From: Ga0074130 sp964499485
Lineage (GTDB): Bacteria > Pseudomonadota > Gammaproteobacteria > Burkholderiales > Rhodocyclaceae
NCBI GenBank assembly: GCA_964499485.1
Contig: CAZCLF010000004.1
Coordinates: forward strand, 1 to 64,000
Direction of reading: 5' to 3'
DNA: 64,000 nt
A program made the position numbers and the translations under genes. The notes below the pieces were generated by a model. It saw only the letters and a program-made list of their open reading frames with translations. It made no database searches and was not told the DNA's origin. Shown one piece after another: positions 53,424-61,963 of this stretch (its first letter is position 1; each line of letters begins with the position of its first letter).

Positions 53424-53460
53424 AAAAAAATGCACGGGCCGACTTGCGTCGGCCCGTTTT
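53424..53460 (-). terminator. Intrinsic terminator of the PDH operon, after lpdA
   Basis: Minus strand: a 10-bp stem ACGGGCCGAC/GTCGGCCCGT with loop GCAA, followed by GCA and seven T. It separates lpdA from the 562-residue gene. Confidence 0.92.
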
Positions 53461-53487
53461 GATACTGAATGCTACTGAATTGATTGA

Positions 53488-55311
53488 TTATTTCTTGCGA
53501 GGCGGTGGCAGATCGGTACAGCTGCCGTGTGCAACTTCAGCTGCCAGCCCAATGGTTTCGCCCAGCGTTGGGTGCGGGTGAATGGTCTTGCCGATATCCA
53601 CGGCATCCGCGCCCATCTCGATTGCGAGGCAGATCTCACCAATCATGTCGCCTGCTGATGGGCCAACAATGCTGCCGCCAATGATGCGATGTGTTTCAGC
53701 ATCGAATACCAGTTTGGTAAAGCCATACTCTGCACCGTTGGCAATGGCGCGACCTGAAGCCGCCCAGGGGAACTTGGCGGTCTCGATCTTGCGGCCCGCA
53801 GTCTTGGCTTCATCTTCGCCCACGCCCACCCATGCAACTTCTGGATGCGTGTAAGCCACGCTGGGGATGATACTGGCGTCAAAGAAGGCCTTCTGACCCG
53901 CGGCTGCTTCAGCGGCAACGTGACCTTCATGCACTGCCTTGTGAGCCAGCATGGGTTGGCCAACGATATCGCCGATGGCAAAAATGTGCGGCACATTCGT
54001 GCGCATCTGCTTGTCGACCGGGATAAAGCCGCGATCAGTCACGCTGACGCCGGCCTTATCCGCACCAATCTTTTTGCCGTTCGGACTGCGCCCCGCTGCT
54101 TGCAGCACAAGGTCGTAACGTTGGGCATCCGCTGGCGCTTTTTCGCCTTCAACCTTGACCCAAATGCCATCCTTCTTCGCTTCAGCGGAGACGGTTTTGG
54201 TCTTCAGCCAGATGTTGTCGAAGCGATGGTTGTTCTGCTTTTCCCACACTTTGACCAAGTCACGGTCCGGCCCCTGCATCAGGCCATCCGCCATTTCGAC
54301 GACATCGACGCGTGCGCCGAGGGTGGAATACACCGTTGCCATTTCCAAGCCAATGATGCCACCACCGATGACCAGCATTTTCTTTGGAACCGACTTGAGC
54401 TCAAGTGCGCCAGTTGAATCAACGATCCGAGGATCATTTAGTTCAAGGAAAGGCAGATGCACGGCTTGGCTGCCCGCTGCAATGATGCACTGCTGGAAAC
54501 GAATAACTTTCTTCTCGCCGGTTTTTTCCTGTGCGTCGCCAGTGGTGGTTTCCACCTCGACGTGATGCGCATCAAGGAAGCTGCCAAAGCCACGTACGAC
54601 ATCCACCTTGCGCATCTTAGCCATACCAGACAGACCGGTAGTCAGCTTACCAACCACCTTTTCTTTATGGCCGCGCAGCGCATCGACATCAAGCTTAGGG
54701 GCGGTGAAGGTGACGCCGGCTGCCGACAGATGTTCAGCTTCGTCGATCACAGCAGCGACATGCAGCAATGCCTTGGACGGAATGCAACCCACATTCAGGC
54801 AAACGCCGCCAAGGGTGCTGTAGCGTTCGACCATGACGGTCTTCAAGCCCAAGTCAGCCGCACGGAAGGCTGCCGAATAACCGCCGGGGCCGGCGCCTAG
54901 CACCAGCACCTCGGTTTCGACATCCACCTTGCCGGTGTAGCCGCCTGCGGCAGCTGCGACTACGGGCGCAGGCTTGGTAGGAGCAGAGGGAGCGGCCGGC
55001 GTACTGACCGGTGCTGCTGGCGGTGTTGCGGCGGTGGGGCTTGGCTTCGCTGCAGCAGGCGCTTCAGCCGCACCTGCGGCTTCTAGCAGCAGGATCACAT
55101 GGCCTTCGCCGATGTTGTCGCCGAGTTTGACCTTGATTTCCTTGACTGTGCCGGCAGCAGGAGATGGTACGTCCATCGTCGCTTTGTCCGACTCCAGCGT
55201 CACCAATGCATCTTCGGGCTTGATGGTGTCACCCACCTTGACCAGGATATCGATGACGGGCACATCCTTGAAGTCGCCGATGTCGGGGACTTTGACTTCG
55301 ATCAGAGCCAT
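53488..55311 (-). CDS. lpdA: Dihydrolipoyl dehydrogenase with N-terminal lipoyl domain (E3)
   Basis: A 607-residue E3 of the pyruvate dehydrogenase complex, reoxidising dihydrolipoamide with FAD and NAD. Residues about 1-76 form a lipoyl domain with the target Lys in ESDKATMDV. An Ala/Pro linker follows (about 80-125), then the flavoprotein: VLGAGPGGYSAAFRAADLG, the redox disulfide GGVCLNVGCIPSKALLH, the NAD motif GGGIIGLEMA and the C-terminal His-Glu dyad HPHPTLGE. The ATG at 55311 is preceded by AAAGG. It is the last gene of aceE-aceF-bph-lpdA. Confidence 0.97.
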   Translation of the reverse strand: MALIEVKVPDIGDFKDVPVIDILVKVGDTIKPEDALVTLESDKATMDVPSPAAGTVKEIKVKLGDNIGEGHVILLLEAAGAAEAPAAAKPSPTAATPPAAPVSTPAAPSAPTKPAPVVAAAAGGYTGKVDVETEVLVLGAGPGGYSAAFRAADLGLKTVMVERYSTLGGVCLNVGCIPSKALLHVAAVIDEAEHLSAAGVTFTAPKLDVDALRGHKEKVVGKLTTGLSGMAKMRKVDVVRGFGSFLDAHHVEVETTTGDAQEKTGEKKVIRFQQCIIAAGSQAVHLPFLELNDPRIVDSTGALELKSVPKKMLVIGGGIIGLEMATVYSTLGARVDVVEMADGLMQGPDRDLVKVWEKQNNHRFDNIWLKTKTVSAEAKKDGIWVKVEGEKAPADAQRYDLVLQAAGRSPNGKKIGADKAGVSVTDRGFIPVDKQMRTNVPHIFAIGDIVGQPMLAHKAVHEGHVAAEAAAGQKAFFDASIIPSVAYTHPEVAWVGVGEDEAKTAGRKIETAKFPWAASGRAIANGAEYGFTKLVFDAETHRIIGGSIVGPSAGDMIGEICLAIEMGADAVDIGKTIHPHPTLGETIGLAAEVAHGSCTDLPPPRKK

Positions 55312-55396
55312 ATTCAGCCTTTCTCCATTCAGCCGCTGCACTGCTGCAGTCGGGCTGTAGTGATGCGCGTGCATGGCATGCGCATCAGGGGTTTAG

Positions 55397-55969
55397 TCAA
55401 TTACGCTTCAACGAGATCGAGTGCAGCACGATAGGCGCACCCGATGACGTATCAAACTCAATCCCGGCCTTGACGCCGAGCTCGGCGATCTGTGCCGCAC
55501 TGGCATTGCTGTCGTAGGCCGCATACATGGCGCCCAGGGCAAAGTTACGGCCGGAGCCGACACCCCAGAAACGATCAAACTCGAACACCTCACGATAGGA
55601 ATACACACCGTAAATGCCACTCGGGTTGGCGATTAGCGCGGTGATCTGTGACGACTCATAAGGGTCGTCATCGTCTTCCTTGGGGTTGAGATAAGCGTGT
55701 TCCTTGAGCAGCGGATGCAGACGACGGAAGGTTTCATACACTTCCATGCGCGTGCCGAACTTCACATCAGTAAGCAGGTTGAGCACGTTGGCAAACACCA
55801 AATGATGTGCCGAGCTGCCACAGATGCCAATCCATGAGTCGCCGACAGTGATGATCTTGTCGTGTTCGCCCTTGTAGCTGCGGTTGAGGCGCGTGTCGCC
55901 GAAGGTCGTTAGACCATCGGCGGCAATCGCAACCTCATCGTTCTTACGGACGACAGTAATGGTCGTCAT
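55397..55969 (-). CDS. Betaproteobacterial proteasome homologue (BPH), HslV-like Ntn hydrolase
   Basis: A 190-residue member of the proteasome/HslV superfamily. Translation from ATG 55969 gives MTTITVVRKNDEVAIAADG, so Met removal exposes a nucleophilic Thr1. Asp17 (AADG), a Lys near position 32 (SYKGEHDK) and the GSGRNFALGAMYAA loop match the HslV active-site layout. The sequence agrees with BPH proteins, reported to form tetradecameric double rings without a known ATPase. A longer open frame begins in aceF but would block the nucleophile. It starts 2 bp after the aceF stop and lies before lpdA, so it is made with pyruvate dehydrogenase. No hslU- or clpX-like gene is in the window. Confidence 0.88.
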   Translation of the reverse strand: MTTITVVRKNDEVAIAADGLTTFGDTRLNRSYKGEHDKIITVGDSWIGICGSSAHHLVFANVLNLLTDVKFGTRMEVYETFRRLHPLLKEHAYLNPKEDDDDPYESSQITALIANPSGIYGVYSYREVFEFDRFWGVGSGRNFALGAMYAAYDSNASAAQIAELGVKAGIEFDTSSGAPIVLHSISLKRN

Positions 55970-55971
55970 AG

Positions 55972-57429
55972 TTAGAGCATTGCCCGGCGCAGATCGCACA
56001 AGACCTTGCCGATGTAATCGACAAAACGTGTACCTTCGGCACCGTCGATGACGCGATGGTCATACGACAGCGACAACGGCAGTACCTGACGCGGCACAAA
56101 CTTCTCGCCATCCCACAGTGGTTTGGTCTGCAGCTTGGAGAGACCAAGAATAGCCACTTCCGGTGCGTTGATCAGCGGCGTGAAATAGGTCCCACCAATC
56201 CCGCCGAGGCTGGAGATTGAGAAGGTGCCGCCCTGCATGTCGCCCGGCAAGAGCTTGCCGTCGCGGGCATTCTTTGAGAGCACTGCCATTTCACGGGCAA
56301 TTTCAGTCACGCTCTTCTGATCGGCATTCTTGACCACGGGCACGACCAAGCCGTTCGGGGTGTCAGCAGCAAAACCGATGTGGTAATACTTCTTAAACAC
56401 CAGATTATCGCCATCCAGCGAGGTGTTGAACTGCGGGTATTTCTTCAGTGCAGCAACGCAGGCTTTGATCACGAATGCCAGCATGGTGTAACGCACGCCA
56501 GCCTTTTCGGTTTCTTTGTCCTTGTTCATGGCGACACGGAACGCTTCCAGTTCGGTGACATCCGTCTCGTCGTACTGCGTGACGTGCGGAATCATGACCC
56601 AGTTGCGATGCAGATTGGCACCAGAAATCTTCTTGATGCGCGATAGCGGTTGTACATCCACTTCGCCGAACTTGGTGAAATCAACCTTCGGCCATGGCAA
56701 CAGATTCAGTTCGCCACCACCGGTAGTCGAGGCAGCAGCGGGTGCAGCAGCATTGGCGATTGCACCCGTGAGCACGCTCTTGACCCAAGCCTGTACATCT
56801 TCCTTGGTGATACGGCCCTTGGGGCCGGTGCCCGGTACCTTGTTGATGTCGGCACCCAGCTCGCGCGCAAACTGACGCACAGACGGGCTGGCATGTGCTT
56901 GACCGCCATTGATATTGGCCAGCTCAGCGGGGGTTGGCATGTGCACGGGCGGCGGTGCTGTGGTCGGCTCTTCGTCGGTCGGACGCACGATATCTTGCGA
57001 GGCGGTAACCGGGGCTGCCGGCGCGCGCGCCGGGGCAGGTGCAGGCGCCGCAGCGGGCGCGGCCGGACGGCTTACGCTGCTTTCCACTACCGGTGGTGGG
57101 GTCAGCAGACTTGCAACGCTGGCGGCAGGAGAGGACGGTGCAGGGGCAGCCTTGGCTGGCCCTGCGGCGGGAGCCGGCGCAGCAGCTGCTTCCGCGGATT
57201 CAAGCAACACAATCAGGCTGCCTTCTGCGACGCTGTCGCCAATCTTGACCTTGATTTCTTTGACGGTGCCGCTCGCAGGCGACGGTACATCCATCGTGGC
57301 CTTGTCGGATTCCAGTGTGACCAGTGCGTCCTCGGCCTTGACCGTATCGCCGACCTTAACCAGGATCTCAATGACCGGCACATCCTTGAAATCACCAATG
57401 TCCGGAACTTTGACTTCTATTACGCTCAT
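55972..57429 (-). CDS. aceF: Dihydrolipoamide acetyltransferase AceF (pyruvate dehydrogenase E2)
   Basis: A 485-residue E2 core protein. It has one lipoyl domain (about 1-76, Lys in ESDKATMDV), an Ala/Pro-rich linker and a peripheral-subunit-binding domain (about 195-235, SPSVRQFARELGADINKV...GRITKEDV). A second linker leads to the catalytic acetyltransferase domain with the HxxxDG motif in YDHRVIDGAEGTRF. A single lipoyl domain contrasts with three in E. coli. GGAGG precedes ATG 57429. The lipoyl domain closely resembles that of lpdA. Confidence 0.97.
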   Translation of the reverse strand: MSVIEVKVPDIGDFKDVPVIEILVKVGDTVKAEDALVTLESDKATMDVPSPASGTVKEIKVKIGDSVAEGSLIVLLESAEAAAAPAPAAGPAKAAPAPSSPAASVASLLTPPPVVESSVSRPAAPAAAPAPAPARAPAAPVTASQDIVRPTDEEPTTAPPPVHMPTPAELANINGGQAHASPSVRQFARELGADINKVPGTGPKGRITKEDVQAWVKSVLTGAIANAAAPAAASTTGGGELNLLPWPKVDFTKFGEVDVQPLSRIKKISGANLHRNWVMIPHVTQYDETDVTELEAFRVAMNKDKETEKAGVRYTMLAFVIKACVAALKKYPQFNTSLDGDNLVFKKYYHIGFAADTPNGLVVPVVKNADQKSVTEIAREMAVLSKNARDGKLLPGDMQGGTFSISSLGGIGGTYFTPLINAPEVAILGLSKLQTKPLWDGEKFVPRQVLPLSLSYDHRVIDGAEGTRFVDYIGKVLCDLRRAML

Positions 57430-57507
57430 ACTGCCTCCACAACACCGCGACAGACCTGCGGCAGAGAATCTTGGGAAGTTGCGCACCGCGCAACTGAACC
57501 GTAGTCA

Positions 57508-57528
57508 CCCCCTTCCGCTGGAAGGGGG
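57508..57528. repeat. Hairpin in the aceE-aceF intergenic region
   Basis: A 9-bp perfect stem CCCCCTTCC/GGAAGGGGG with a 3-base loop, without a T tract in the transcribed direction. A second GGGGAAGG follows on the plus strand. It may be a REP-like element or an mRNA processing or stability structure. Confidence 0.55.
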
Positions 57529-57540
57529 TTGAGGGGAAGG

Positions 57541-60237
57541 TTAAACCTTGGTCGGATTCGGCTTGTTCGGATCAAGGTTGTACTTCTTGATCGCCTCAGC
57601 CACCTTCTTGATGTCGATCTGGCCTTCGTCAGCCAACGCGCGCAGGGCGGCCAGCGTGACCCAGTAACGATCAACCTCGAAGAAGTGACGCAGTTGTTCG
57701 CGCGTATCCGAGCGGCCGAAACCATCGGTGCCCAGCACGACGTACTTGCTTGAAACCCACGGACGAATTTGTTCGGCATACAGGCGCACATAGTCAGTGG
57801 CGGCAATGACCGGACCACGCGTGTCCTTCAGGCAGTTTTCGACATGCGTAGTGCGTTGCGTCTCGGTTGGGTGGAGCAGGTTCCAGCGGTTGACGTCCTG
57901 ACCATCGCGGGCCAGTTCGTTGAAGCTCGAACAGCCCCACAGATCGGATTCGACGCCCCAGTCGTTGCGCAGCAGTTCAGCGGCGGCAATGACTTCACGG
58001 AAGATGGTGCCAGAGCCAAGCAGTTGCACGCGCGGACCATTCGAGGCGGTACCCTTCTTGAACTGGTACATACCCTTGATGATGTTCTCGGCAGCGCCTT
58101 CAGGCATATCCGGATGCTCGTAGTTCTCGTTCATCACGGTGATGTAATAGAACACGTCTTCTTGTTCTGTCACCATGCGACGCAGACCATCTTGCACCAC
58201 CACAGCCACTTCGTATGAGAAGGTCGGATCGTAGGAGATACAGTTAGGGACTGCACCGGCGAGCACCAGACTGTGGCCGTCTTCGTGTTGCAGACCTTCG
58301 CCATTCAGCGTGGTACGACCGGCCGTGCCGCCAATAAGGAAGCCGCGTGAGCGTTGGTCGCCCGCCGCCCACACGATATCCATCGTGCGTTGCAGACCGA
58401 ACATCGAGTAGAAGATGTAGAACGGAATTGTCTGGACGCCATGCACCGAGTAGGAGGTGGCAGAAGCAATCCAGTCAGCCATGGCGCCGGCTTCGTTGAT
58501 GCCTTCTTGCAGCACCTGACCGTCGGTCGACTCCTTGTAGAACATCATCTGGTCATGGTCTTGCGGGGTGTATTGCTGACCCAGCTGATTCCAGATGCCC
58601 AGTTGGCGGAACATGCCTTCCATACCGAAGGTGCGCGATTCATCCGGCACGATCGGCACAACACGGCGACCGATCACCTTGTCGCGGATGATGGTGTTCA
58701 GAATGCGCACGAAAGCCATGGTGGTCGACACTTCACGACCCTCACCGGTGCCCTTCAGTTGTGCTTCAAATGTGGTCAGCGGCGGAACGGGCAGTGGCTC
58801 AACCTTAGTACGACGTACAGGCAAGCGGCCGCTCAGCTTTTCGCGGCAGGCGCGCATGTAGGCTAGCTCAGGCGAACCCTCCTCAAACTTGAGGTAAGGC
58901 AGGTCGTCGCTGTCCAGTTGCTCGTCAGTAATCGGTAGCTTGAAGCGGTCGCGGAAGGCCTTGACCGATACGGTGCCCATCTTCTTTTGCTGGTGCGAAA
59001 TGTTCATCGCTTCGCCTGCTTCGCCCATGCCGTAACCCTTCACGGTCTTGGCGAGGATGACAGTTGGTTTGCCGTTACTGTTGTGCGTGGCTTCGTGATA
59101 CGCCGCATACACCTTGTGCGGATCGTGGCCGCCACGGTTCAAGCGCCAGATGTCTTCATCGGACCAGTTGGCAACCATCTTGGCCAGTTCTGGGTACTTG
59201 CCAAAGAAGTGCTCACGCACATAAGCACCGTCCTTTGCCTTGAAGGTCTGGTAGTCACCGTCCACGCACTCCATCATGCGCTTCTTGAGCAAGCCAGTGG
59301 TATCGGCGGCGAGCAGCGGATCCCAGTAGGAGCCCCAAACCAGCTTGATGACGTTCCAGCCCGCACCACGGAATTCGGATTCGAGTTCTTGGATGATCTT
59401 GCCGTTACCACGCACAGGACCGTCGAGACGTTGCAGATTACAGTTGATCACGAAGACCAAGTTGTCGAGGTTTTCACGGCCGGCCATACCGATGGCGCCG
59501 AGTGATTCAACTTCGTCGCATTCGCCGTCACCGAGGAAAGCCCAGACCTTGCGACCAGCCGTCTTGGCATGGCCACGGTCTTCTAGGTACTTCATGAAGC
59601 GTGCTTGGTAAATCGCTTGTAGCGGTGCCAGACCCATGGACACCGTCGGGAACTGCCAGAACTCAGGCATCAACCAAGGGTGTGGGTAAGAAGGCAGGCC
59701 CTTGCCGTCGACTTCGCGACGGAAGTTGTCCATCTGCTCTTCGGTCAGTTCGCCGAGCAGGAAGGCGCGGGCATAGGTGCCGGGCGCGGAGTGACCTTGG
59801 ATGTAAATCAGATCGCCATCATTGTCGCCGTCGCCACCACGCCAGAAGTGGTTGAAGCCAACGTCGTACAGTGTGGCTGCCGAAGCGAAGCTGGCAATGT
59901 GACCACCAAGACCGGAGTTGTCGCGGTTGGCGCGCAGCACCATGGCCATTGCATTCCAGCGGATGTAGGCGCGGATGCGGTTTTCGATGGCATAGTCGCC
60001 GGGGGCAGCAACCTGCTTATCGACGGGGATGGTGTTAACGTACTCGGTGGTGGCATTGAACGGCATGTTCACGCCGGTGTTGCGGCTGTGTTCGATCAGT
60101 CGCTCAAGCAGGTAATGGGCGCGCTCGGGCCCCACTTCGGCGATAACGCCTTCAAGTGCTTCGAGCCATTCCTGGGTTTCCTGTGCATCGACATCCTCGC
60201 CGATCGAGGACGTGTTGATTTTCGGCATGGAAGACAT
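57541..60237 (-). CDS. aceE: Pyruvate dehydrogenase E1, homodimeric type AceE
   Basis: An 898-residue thiamine-diphosphate enzyme decarboxylating pyruvate and acetylating the E2 lipoyl group. N-terminal QEWLEALEGVIAEVGPERA, the ThDP motif VWAFLGDGECDEVES (with NCNLQRLDGP completing the metal site), KTVKGYGMGEAGE and GTDGFGRSDTREQLRHFFEV are all present. The length is normal for the single-chain E1 of gamma- and betaproteobacteria. An AGGAGGAGGAG site precedes ATG 60237. It is the first gene of the operon and has a strong candidate promoter 165 bp upstream. Confidence 0.97.
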   Translation of the reverse strand: MSSMPKINTSSIGEDVDAQETQEWLEALEGVIAEVGPERAHYLLERLIEHSRNTGVNMPFNATTEYVNTIPVDKQVAAPGDYAIENRIRAYIRWNAMAMVLRANRDNSGLGGHIASFASAATLYDVGFNHFWRGGDGDNDGDLIYIQGHSAPGTYARAFLLGELTEEQMDNFRREVDGKGLPSYPHPWLMPEFWQFPTVSMGLAPLQAIYQARFMKYLEDRGHAKTAGRKVWAFLGDGECDEVESLGAIGMAGRENLDNLVFVINCNLQRLDGPVRGNGKIIQELESEFRGAGWNVIKLVWGSYWDPLLAADTTGLLKKRMMECVDGDYQTFKAKDGAYVREHFFGKYPELAKMVANWSDEDIWRLNRGGHDPHKVYAAYHEATHNSNGKPTVILAKTVKGYGMGEAGEAMNISHQQKKMGTVSVKAFRDRFKLPITDEQLDSDDLPYLKFEEGSPELAYMRACREKLSGRLPVRRTKVEPLPVPPLTTFEAQLKGTGEGREVSTTMAFVRILNTIIRDKVIGRRVVPIVPDESRTFGMEGMFRQLGIWNQLGQQYTPQDHDQMMFYKESTDGQVLQEGINEAGAMADWIASATSYSVHGVQTIPFYIFYSMFGLQRTMDIVWAAGDQRSRGFLIGGTAGRTTLNGEGLQHEDGHSLVLAGAVPNCISYDPTFSYEVAVVVQDGLRRMVTEQEDVFYYITVMNENYEHPDMPEGAAENIIKGMYQFKKGTASNGPRVQLLGSGTIFREVIAAAELLRNDWGVESDLWGCSSFNELARDGQDVNRWNLLHPTETQRTTHVENCLKDTRGPVIAATDYVRLYAEQIRPWVSSKYVVLGTDGFGRSDTREQLRHFFEVDRYWVTLAALRALADEGQIDIKKVAEAIKKYNLDPNKPNPTKV

Positions 60238-60401
60238 CCTGTCTCCTCCTCCTTGTGAGAGTGGTGTGGAGCCCGCGGGTAAGCAGGCTTGCAGGCACAA
60301 CGACGCCCGACACAGCGGGTAGGCTGGGTCGGGTGGCAGCAGCGCCCCTCGTTTTTCTTGGTCGAAGCTTAGCCGAACTGGTGGGTTCAGGGTGCTTTTC
60401 T

Positions 60402-60437
60402 ATTTCGTATTATAAAAACAGAATTCACATTGTGCAA
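60402..60437 (-). promoter_or_regulatory. Candidate promoter of the aceE-aceF-bph-lpdA operon
   Basis: Minus strand: TTGCAC (60432-60437), exactly 17 bp, and a perfect TATAAT (60409-60414), with start expected near 60402. The untranslated leader to aceE would be about 165 nt. No PdhR-type AATTGGTnnnACCAATT box is seen. Confidence 0.65.
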
Positions 60438-60581
60438 TAACTTTGCTTTCCTCCCGATTTGGCCCTTTAAACATGGGCTGGACGGCAGCAGGGGCTTTGT
60501 CAGATAATCGCGTTTTACCTGCGCCCGGAACATTTCCGTCGCGGGTTTTGTTTTTTTGCACATATATATACCGACATTTTC
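60438..60581 (+). promoter_or_regulatory. folD upstream region
   Basis: No gene is seen in this interval. It holds GATAAT (60503-60508) as a possible -10 box, a terminator-like hairpin (60518-60557) and then the AT-rich TATATATA just before folD. The folD ATG has no Shine-Dalgarno-like sequence directly upstream. Confidence 0.45.
60518..60557 (+). terminator. Terminator-like hairpin in front of folD
   Basis: CCTGCG and CGCGGG enclose CGGAA-CAT-TTCCG with a small bulge (about 11 bp paired), followed directly by TTTTGTTTTTTT. No plus-strand gene lies upstream, so it would act on a leader transcript of folD-purE-purK or on an unannotated short RNA. Confidence 0.5.
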
Positions 60582-61436
60582 ATGACCGCTCGCTTGATTG
60601 ATGGCAACGCCCTAGCTGCTTCGCTGCGCGGCGCGCTGGCCGAACGCGTAAATGTACTCAAGGCCCAAGGCCTGACGCCCGGCCTTGCCGTGATTCTGGT
60701 AGGCGCCGATCCCGCCTCAGCGGTTTATGTGCGCAACAAGGTGTCCGCCTGCGAAAAGGCGGGCATGCATTCGCGCAAGATTGAATATGCAGCCGATGTG
60801 GCCCTGGCCGAGGTGCTGTCCAAAATCGATGAGCTGAATCGTGATCCGTCGATTCATGGCATTCTGGTGCAGCTGCCACTGCCGGCGCATTTCGACAGCG
60901 AACTGGTGCTCGAAGCTATCTCTGCCGAAAAGGATGTCGACGGCTTCCATGCAGAAAACGTCGGTGCCCTGATGCAAGGCCAGCCACGCTTTATCCCCTG
61001 CACCCCCTACGGCGTGATGAAGATGCTTGAATCTTCGGGTGTGCAATTGCACGGTGCCGAGGCTGTGATCGTCGGTCGCAGTAATATTGTCGGTAAGCCC
61101 ATGGCCATGCTGCTGATGGCGGCGGGTGCCACTGTGACCGTGTGCCACTCGCAAACGCGTGATCTGGCTTTCCATACCAAGCGTGCCGATATTTTGGTGG
61201 CAGCAGTGGGCCGTCCGCGCATGATCACTGGCGATATGATCAAGCCGGGCGCTGTGGTGATTGATGTGGGCATCAACCGTACCGAAGACGGCAAGCTGTG
61301 CGGCGACGTAGATTTTGATTCGGCGCAGGCCGTGGCCGGCGCGATTAGCCCCGTGCCCGGCGGTGTTGGCCCGATGACGATTACCATGCTGTTGGCAAAC
61401 ACACTTGAAGCAGCCGAACGCGCTGCCGAGGAATGA
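60582..61436 (+). CDS. folD: Methylenetetrahydrofolate dehydrogenase/cyclohydrolase FolD
   Basis: A 284-residue bifunctional enzyme supplying 10-formyl-tetrahydrofolate, the one-carbon donor used by PurH. The signatures are VGADPASAVYVRNKVSACEK with the catalytic Lys, GILVQLPLPAH, PCTPYGVMKML, VIVGRSNIVGKPMAMLL (NADP loop) and PVPGGVGPMTITMLLANTLE. Its stop overlaps a possible purE start, and purE and purK follow in the same direction, giving a folate-purine operon. Confidence 0.97.
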   Translation: MTARLIDGNALAASLRGALAERVNVLKAQGLTPGLAVILVGADPASAVYVRNKVSACEKAGMHSRKIEYAADVALAEVLSKIDELNRDPSIHGILVQLPLPAHFDSELVLEAISAEKDVDGFHAENVGALMQGQPRFIPCTPYGVMKMLESSGVQLHGAEAVIVGRSNIVGKPMAMLLMAAGATVTVCHSQTRDLAFHTKRADILVAAVGRPRMITGDMIKPGAVVIDVGINRTEDGKLCGDVDFDSAQAVAGAISPVPGGVGPMTITMLLANTLEAAERAAEE

Positions 61437-61438
61437 CC

Positions 61439-61963
61439 ATGACTGACAAGAATCAAAACAGCCAGCCTGTGATCGGCATTGTGATGGGCTCCGACTCCGA
61501 TTGGCCCGTCATGCAAGCTGCTGCCAAGGTGCTGCGCGACTTCGGCGTTCCTTTTGAAGCCAAGGTCGTATCGGCCCACCGCACCCCTGACCTGCTGTAC
61601 GAATATGCCGAAGCAGCGCAAGCCCGTGGTCTCAAGGCCATCATCGCTGGCGCGGGCGGTGCCGCGCATCTACCGGGCATGCTCGCCGCCAAGACCATTG
61701 TGCCGATTCTGGGTGTGCCGGTGCCGTCGAAGCACTTGTCCGGTCAGGACTCGCTCTATTCCATCGTGCAAATGCCGAAGGGCATTCCCGTCGCTACCTT
61801 TGCCATCGGCGAAGCTGGCGCGGCCAATGCCGGCCTGTTTGCCGTGGCCATGCTAGCCAACAGCGATGCCCGTCTGGCCGAACAACTGCAAGGCTTCCGC
61901 ACCCTGCAAAGCGAAAAGGTGCTGGCCATGACCCTTAAGTTGGATGAAGCGGAAAGCAAATGA
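61439..61963 (+). CDS. purE: N5-carboxyaminoimidazole ribonucleotide mutase PurE
   Basis: A 174-residue class I PurE, converting N5-CAIR to CAIR. The signature motifs are GIVMGSDSDWPVM (phosphate loop), VVSAHRTPDLLYEYA, IIAGAGGAAHLPGMLA and QMPKGIPVATFAIGEAGAANAGL. The ATG at 61439 has GAGGA six bases upstream and is preferred over the ATG at 61433 that overlaps the folD stop. It needs purK, which overlaps its 3' end by 4 bp (ATGA). Confidence 0.96.
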   Translation: MTDKNQNSQPVIGIVMGSDSDWPVMQAAAKVLRDFGVPFEAKVVSAHRTPDLLYEYAEAAQARGLKAIIAGAGGAAHLPGMLAAKTIVPILGVPVPSKHLSGQDSLYSIVQMPKGIPVATFAIGEAGAANAGLFAVAMLANSDARLAEQLQGFRTLQSEKVLAMTLKLDEAESK

